Of a stretch of DNA of 64,000 nucleotides, positions 61,806-64,000 are shown piece after piece. Below the pieces are notes generated by a model. It worked only from the letters and a program-made list of their open reading frames with translations, was not told where the DNA came from and searched no databases. The translations under genes were made by a program, and so were the position numbers. Source of the DNA: Parvicella tangerina (GTDB lineage: Bacteria; Bacteroidota; Bacteroidia; Flavobacteriales_D; Parvicellaceae); assembly GCF_907165195.1 (NCBI RefSeq), contig NZ_OU015584.1, forward strand, positions 3,420,978 to 3,484,977, read 5' to 3'. Numbering within the stretch: position 1 is the first letter of the stretch; each line of letters begins with the position of its first letter.

Positions 61806-62717
61806 ATGATTGATATTACACACAAAATCACAACATTAAGGGAAGCAACGGCTCAGGCGATTGTGAGTGTTTCCAAGCAAGAAACAATAGAAGCTATTCA
61901 CCAGAACAAAGTACCCAAAGGAAATATTTTTGAAATGTCAAAAGCTGCTGGCCTGCTAGCTGTAAAGAAGACACCAGAGCTTTTACCAGACTGTCACCCT
62001 ATGCCTATTGAAGGCACAAAGGTTGAATACGAAGTGAATGGATTGAATATTAACATCAACGTAACGGTTAAAACGATTTATAAAACTGGAGTGGAGGTTG
62101 AAGCTATGCACGGTGCTAGTGTAGTTGCGCTTAACATCTATGACATGTTAAAACCTATTGACAAAGGGATTGAGATCGGCAATATTAAACTTCTTCAAAA
62201 GAAAGGGGGTAAAAGTGATTATACAAATCAACAGCATAGCGACATCAATGCTCAAGTCATTGTTTGCTCTGACACTGTTTCAAAGGAGCTCAAAGAAGAT
62301 AAAGCTGGAGAAGCAATTCTAGAAAAGCTAGCTACACATCATGTTAAAAATGCATCTAAGCAGGTCATACCTGATGAGCCAGAGCAAATTCGAAGCATTG
62401 TAGAAAAAGCAAAAACGGATGGCGTAAACCTTTTAATTTTTACTGGTGGAACAGGTTTGTCGAGTAGGGATGTAACACCCGAAACATTAGCACCTTTATT
62501 TGACAAAGAAGTTCCTGGTATTGCAGAAGCCATCAGAGCTTACGGTCAGGATAGAATGCCTTATGCGTTTCTTTCCCGATCTGTAGCTGGTACGATTGGT
62601 GGCATGTTAGTGATTACACTACCAGGTTCTACAAATGGGGCAAAAGAATCCATGGACGCCCTATTTCCACATGTTTTGCATGCCTTTAAGGTATTGAGAG
62701 GTGAACGACATGATTAA
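61806..62717 (+). CDS. MoaC-MoaB fusion, molybdenum cofactor biosynthesis
   Basis: A 303-residue fusion. Residues 1-145 are MoaC-like (cyclic pyranopterin monophosphate synthase): MIDITHKITTLREATA, the VKKTPELLPDCHPMPI segment and VKTIYKTGVEVEAMHGASVVALNIYDM-type sequence. Residues 148-303 are MoaB/MogA-like: NAQVIVCSDTVS, LLIFTGGTGLSSRDVTPE and ITLPGSTNGAKESMDAL. The start ATG at 61806 opens the MoaC domain. It supplies the cofactor for molybdenum enzymes encoded elsewhere; ActB itself does not need one. Confidence 0.9.
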   Translation: MIDITHKITTLREATAQAIVSVSKQETIEAIHQNKVPKGNIFEMSKAAGLLAVKKTPELLPDCHPMPIEGTKVEYEVNGLNININVTVKTIYKTGVEVEAMHGASVVALNIYDMLKPIDKGIEIGNIKLLQKKGGKSDYTNQQHSDINAQVIVCSDTVSKELKEDKAGEAILEKLATHHVKNASKQVIPDEPEQIRSIVEKAKTDGVNLLIFTGGTGLSSRDVTPETLAPLFDKEVPGIAEAIRAYGQDRMPYAFLSRSVAGTIGGMLVITLPGSTNGAKESMDALFPHVLHAFKVLRGERHD

Positions 62718-62739
62718 GTCACTTTTGACACTTAATCAT
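62710..62739. terminator. Inverted repeat across two convergent stops
   Basis: ATGATTAAGT (62710-62719) pairs perfectly with ACTTAATCAT (62730-62739). It spans the moaCB stop and the end of the convergent lipoprotein gene. There is no T-run on either strand, so terminator function is uncertain. Confidence 0.35.
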
Positions 62740-63456
62740 CATTTCGCTATTCTCAAAATCACACGTGGAAACTACTAAGCGTGCCTCAATAACAGTTGAA
62801 TCATTGGTGACTACTTCAAAAAATTCTTGACCTGAGGTTATTGAACTACTTACCGTGAACTCAAAAACATCTGGTCCGCCCCAGGCTCCAACATAATTAT
62901 GTATGAACTCATATTTGCCAGGTACTAAACCATCGGGGACATGTATGATGACTTTATTCACATTCGTTGGATTAGACGCTATCGAATTGCCGAACGGATG
63001 TATGTCACTAATCAGGATATCCACAGTATCCTTCAGCAAATCATATTCAATATTCCAACTTTCAAGATCATACTCTACGCATGATTGATACCCACCATTT
63101 TCAAAGTCTTCCATAAATACCGATTTGGCATAGAAAAAAGCACTTGTTTTATTGACCGCTATCTCTCTTTCTTCAATTACCTTGTTTTTATAGTACTGTA
63201 CGATACTTGCGCTGTTCTGTTCGCTTCCAATCATCATATCAAATTGACTATAAGGCATCTCTATTTCTTGATAAGCTTCTGCTATTGGATTATACAAGGA
63301 GAGCAAGAACTTACTCTCTCTCCGTTCACTATAACAATCCTCAATATGGTAGAGATTCTCCATTAAGGCATCTCTCTGAACATCTATACAACCTTCTTTC
63401 TTCTTACACGAGAAAAAGAGTGCTATCATGATTAAGCAAAAGGAGACGCAACGCAT
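62719..63456 (-). CDS. Lipoprotein of unknown function
   Basis: A 245-residue lipoprotein (lipobox FFSC, Cys17) followed by KKKEG. The mature part is a beta-rich domain with several cysteines, including VSTCDFENSEMMIKC at the end. The ATG at 63456 is preferred to an upstream in-frame TTG (63504) since it begins the signal. No family was recognised. Confidence 0.6.
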   Translation of the reverse strand: MRCVSFCLIMIALFFSCKKKEGCIDVQRDALMENLYHIEDCYSERRESKFLLSLYNPIAEAYQEIEMPYSQFDMMIGSEQNSASIVQYYKNKVIEEREIAVNKTSAFFYAKSVFMEDFENGGYQSCVEYDLESWNIEYDLLKDTVDILISDIHPFGNSIASNPTNVNKVIIHVPDGLVPGKYEFIHNYVGAWGGPDVFEFTVSSSITSGQEFFEVVTNDSTVIEARLVVSTCDFENSEMMIKCQK

Positions 63457-63500
63457 AGTAACGGTAAAATACAAAGAATTAATGACATTCGGGAATCTTA

Positions 63501-63989
63501 TCAAATCTCTGTTTGGATATCGTTGTCTTTTTCCTCAATATGAAACATTTGCCTATTAAAGAGTAAGACCTGTATCGCTAAGACAGTTAATAACATTAAA
63601 TAAAATGACCAGGTAGGTGCATTCCAGAGGGTAAGAGGAATGGTGAGTAGGACGATGGTGCTCAAGAAAGGTAAATAACGTTTTAATTCGAGACGATAAC
63701 GGAACGTGAACACCTTTGCAAGCACGTTATCTATTATTAACTCAGTTGAAAAAGAGGTCATTGCAACATTCTCAGGTGTGGTTCTTACTGTGTAACTTAC
63801 CCCTTTGAATTCAAATGCTTGCTCAGTTCTTAACTTCAAGGACTTTTTTTCGGACGCAAGAGTTCCATTAACATAGACACATTGATGCCCACTATTCTTG
63901 AGTTGAATATGAATGGTAGTCTCTTTATTGTCATAAACGAACCAGGTTCCTTTAAAAAGATGCCAAGTCGATTCTTTTGGTAAACTCAT
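63501..63989 (-). CDS. Membrane protein of unknown function
   Basis: A 162-residue protein. Residues 1-100 are a soluble beta-rich domain, and two membrane helices follow (about 109-124 and 128-147). The protein ends in a polar tail EEKDNDIQTEI. The start ATG lies 11 bases inside the window edge, so the gene appears complete. It is upstream of the lipoprotein gene on the same strand, with a 44-base gap. No family was recognised. Confidence 0.55.
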   Translation of the reverse strand: MSLPKESTWHLFKGTWFVYDNKETTIHIQLKNSGHQCVYVNGTLASEKKSLKLRTEQAFEFKGVSYTVRTTPENVAMTSFSTELIIDNVLAKVFTFRYRLELKRYLPFLSTIVLLTIPLTLWNAPTWSFYLMLLTVLAIQVLLFNRQMFHIEEKDNDIQTEI

Positions 63990-64000
63990 ACTAATAAAAG

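Overview
The window is AT-rich chromosomal DNA from a member of the Bacteroidota, most likely a marine Flavobacteriales of the Cryomorphaceae/Crocinitomicaceae type. The evidence is of four kinds. Type IX secretion (T9SS) genes are present: a PorP/SprF protein, PorX, a PorE-like OmpA protein and a cargo protein with the C-terminal sorting domain. There is an alternative complex III (ACIII) operon joined to cytochrome oxidase genes. A bacillithiol deacetylase (BshB1) is encoded. Many starts are preceded by the Bacteroidota -7 promoter box TAnnTTTG instead of a Shine-Dalgarno sequence. I found no rRNA, tRNA, CRISPR array, prophage or transposase.

Layout. 0-5.8 kb: the 3' end of a deoxynucleoside kinase, an OB-fold protein with an SSB-like tail, a flavin reductase, a second deoxynucleoside kinase with folK, and a PorP/SprF protein. 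5.8-12.9 kb: a secreted protein, bshB1, lipoproteins, a YdcF protein, a YebC regulator and a large OmpA/TPR/PD40 protein. 13-16.8 kb: a minus-strand operon of an SDR, an ACMSD-like decarboxylase (kynurenine pathway) and an M1 peptidase. 16.9-23 kb: a sulfotransferase, a T9SS cargo protein with fibronectin-like repeats, a GNAT protein, a DUF3109 protein and a SPOR protein. 23.3-36.2 kb: the respiratory operon actABCDEF-coxB-coxA, closed by a strong terminator. 36.2-42.2 kb: envelope proteins, an RluD-type pseudouridine synthase, a cysteine-rich lipoprotein, and rsfS-ftsH-cdsA. 42.3-46.9 kb: birA, then cysC-cysD-[four-helix-bundle cassette]-cysN, then thioredoxin. 46.9-53.3 kb: an HU/SPOR protein, PorX with a lipoprotein, and an S9 peptidase. 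53.3-64 kb: a 42-residue membrane microprotein, groES-groEL, secG, an HD phosphohydrolase, proC, lipB, a phosphosugar isomerase, a MoaC-MoaB fusion and envelope proteins.

How the genes work together. The ACIII and oxidase genes encode quinol oxidation through cytochrome c to oxygen, and five of the eight proteins carry histidine-rich tails or loops. CysD, CysN and CysC activate sulfate to PAPS, which the sulfotransferase about 26 kb away could use; no PAPS reductase is seen here. PorX, PorP/SprF, the PorE-like protein and the cargo belong to one secretion system although their genes are scattered.

The most interesting item is a roughly 400-bp cassette between cysD and cysN. It consists of a small gene of the 23S rRNA intervening-sequence/four-helix-bundle family bounded by about 24-nt imperfect inverted repeats. 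That is the architecture of an rRNA intervening sequence, but it sits inside an mRNA operon. Second is a lipoprotein with repeated GEGKC motifs that resembles copper-binding, post-translationally modified peptides but lacks the usual modifying-enzyme neighbours.
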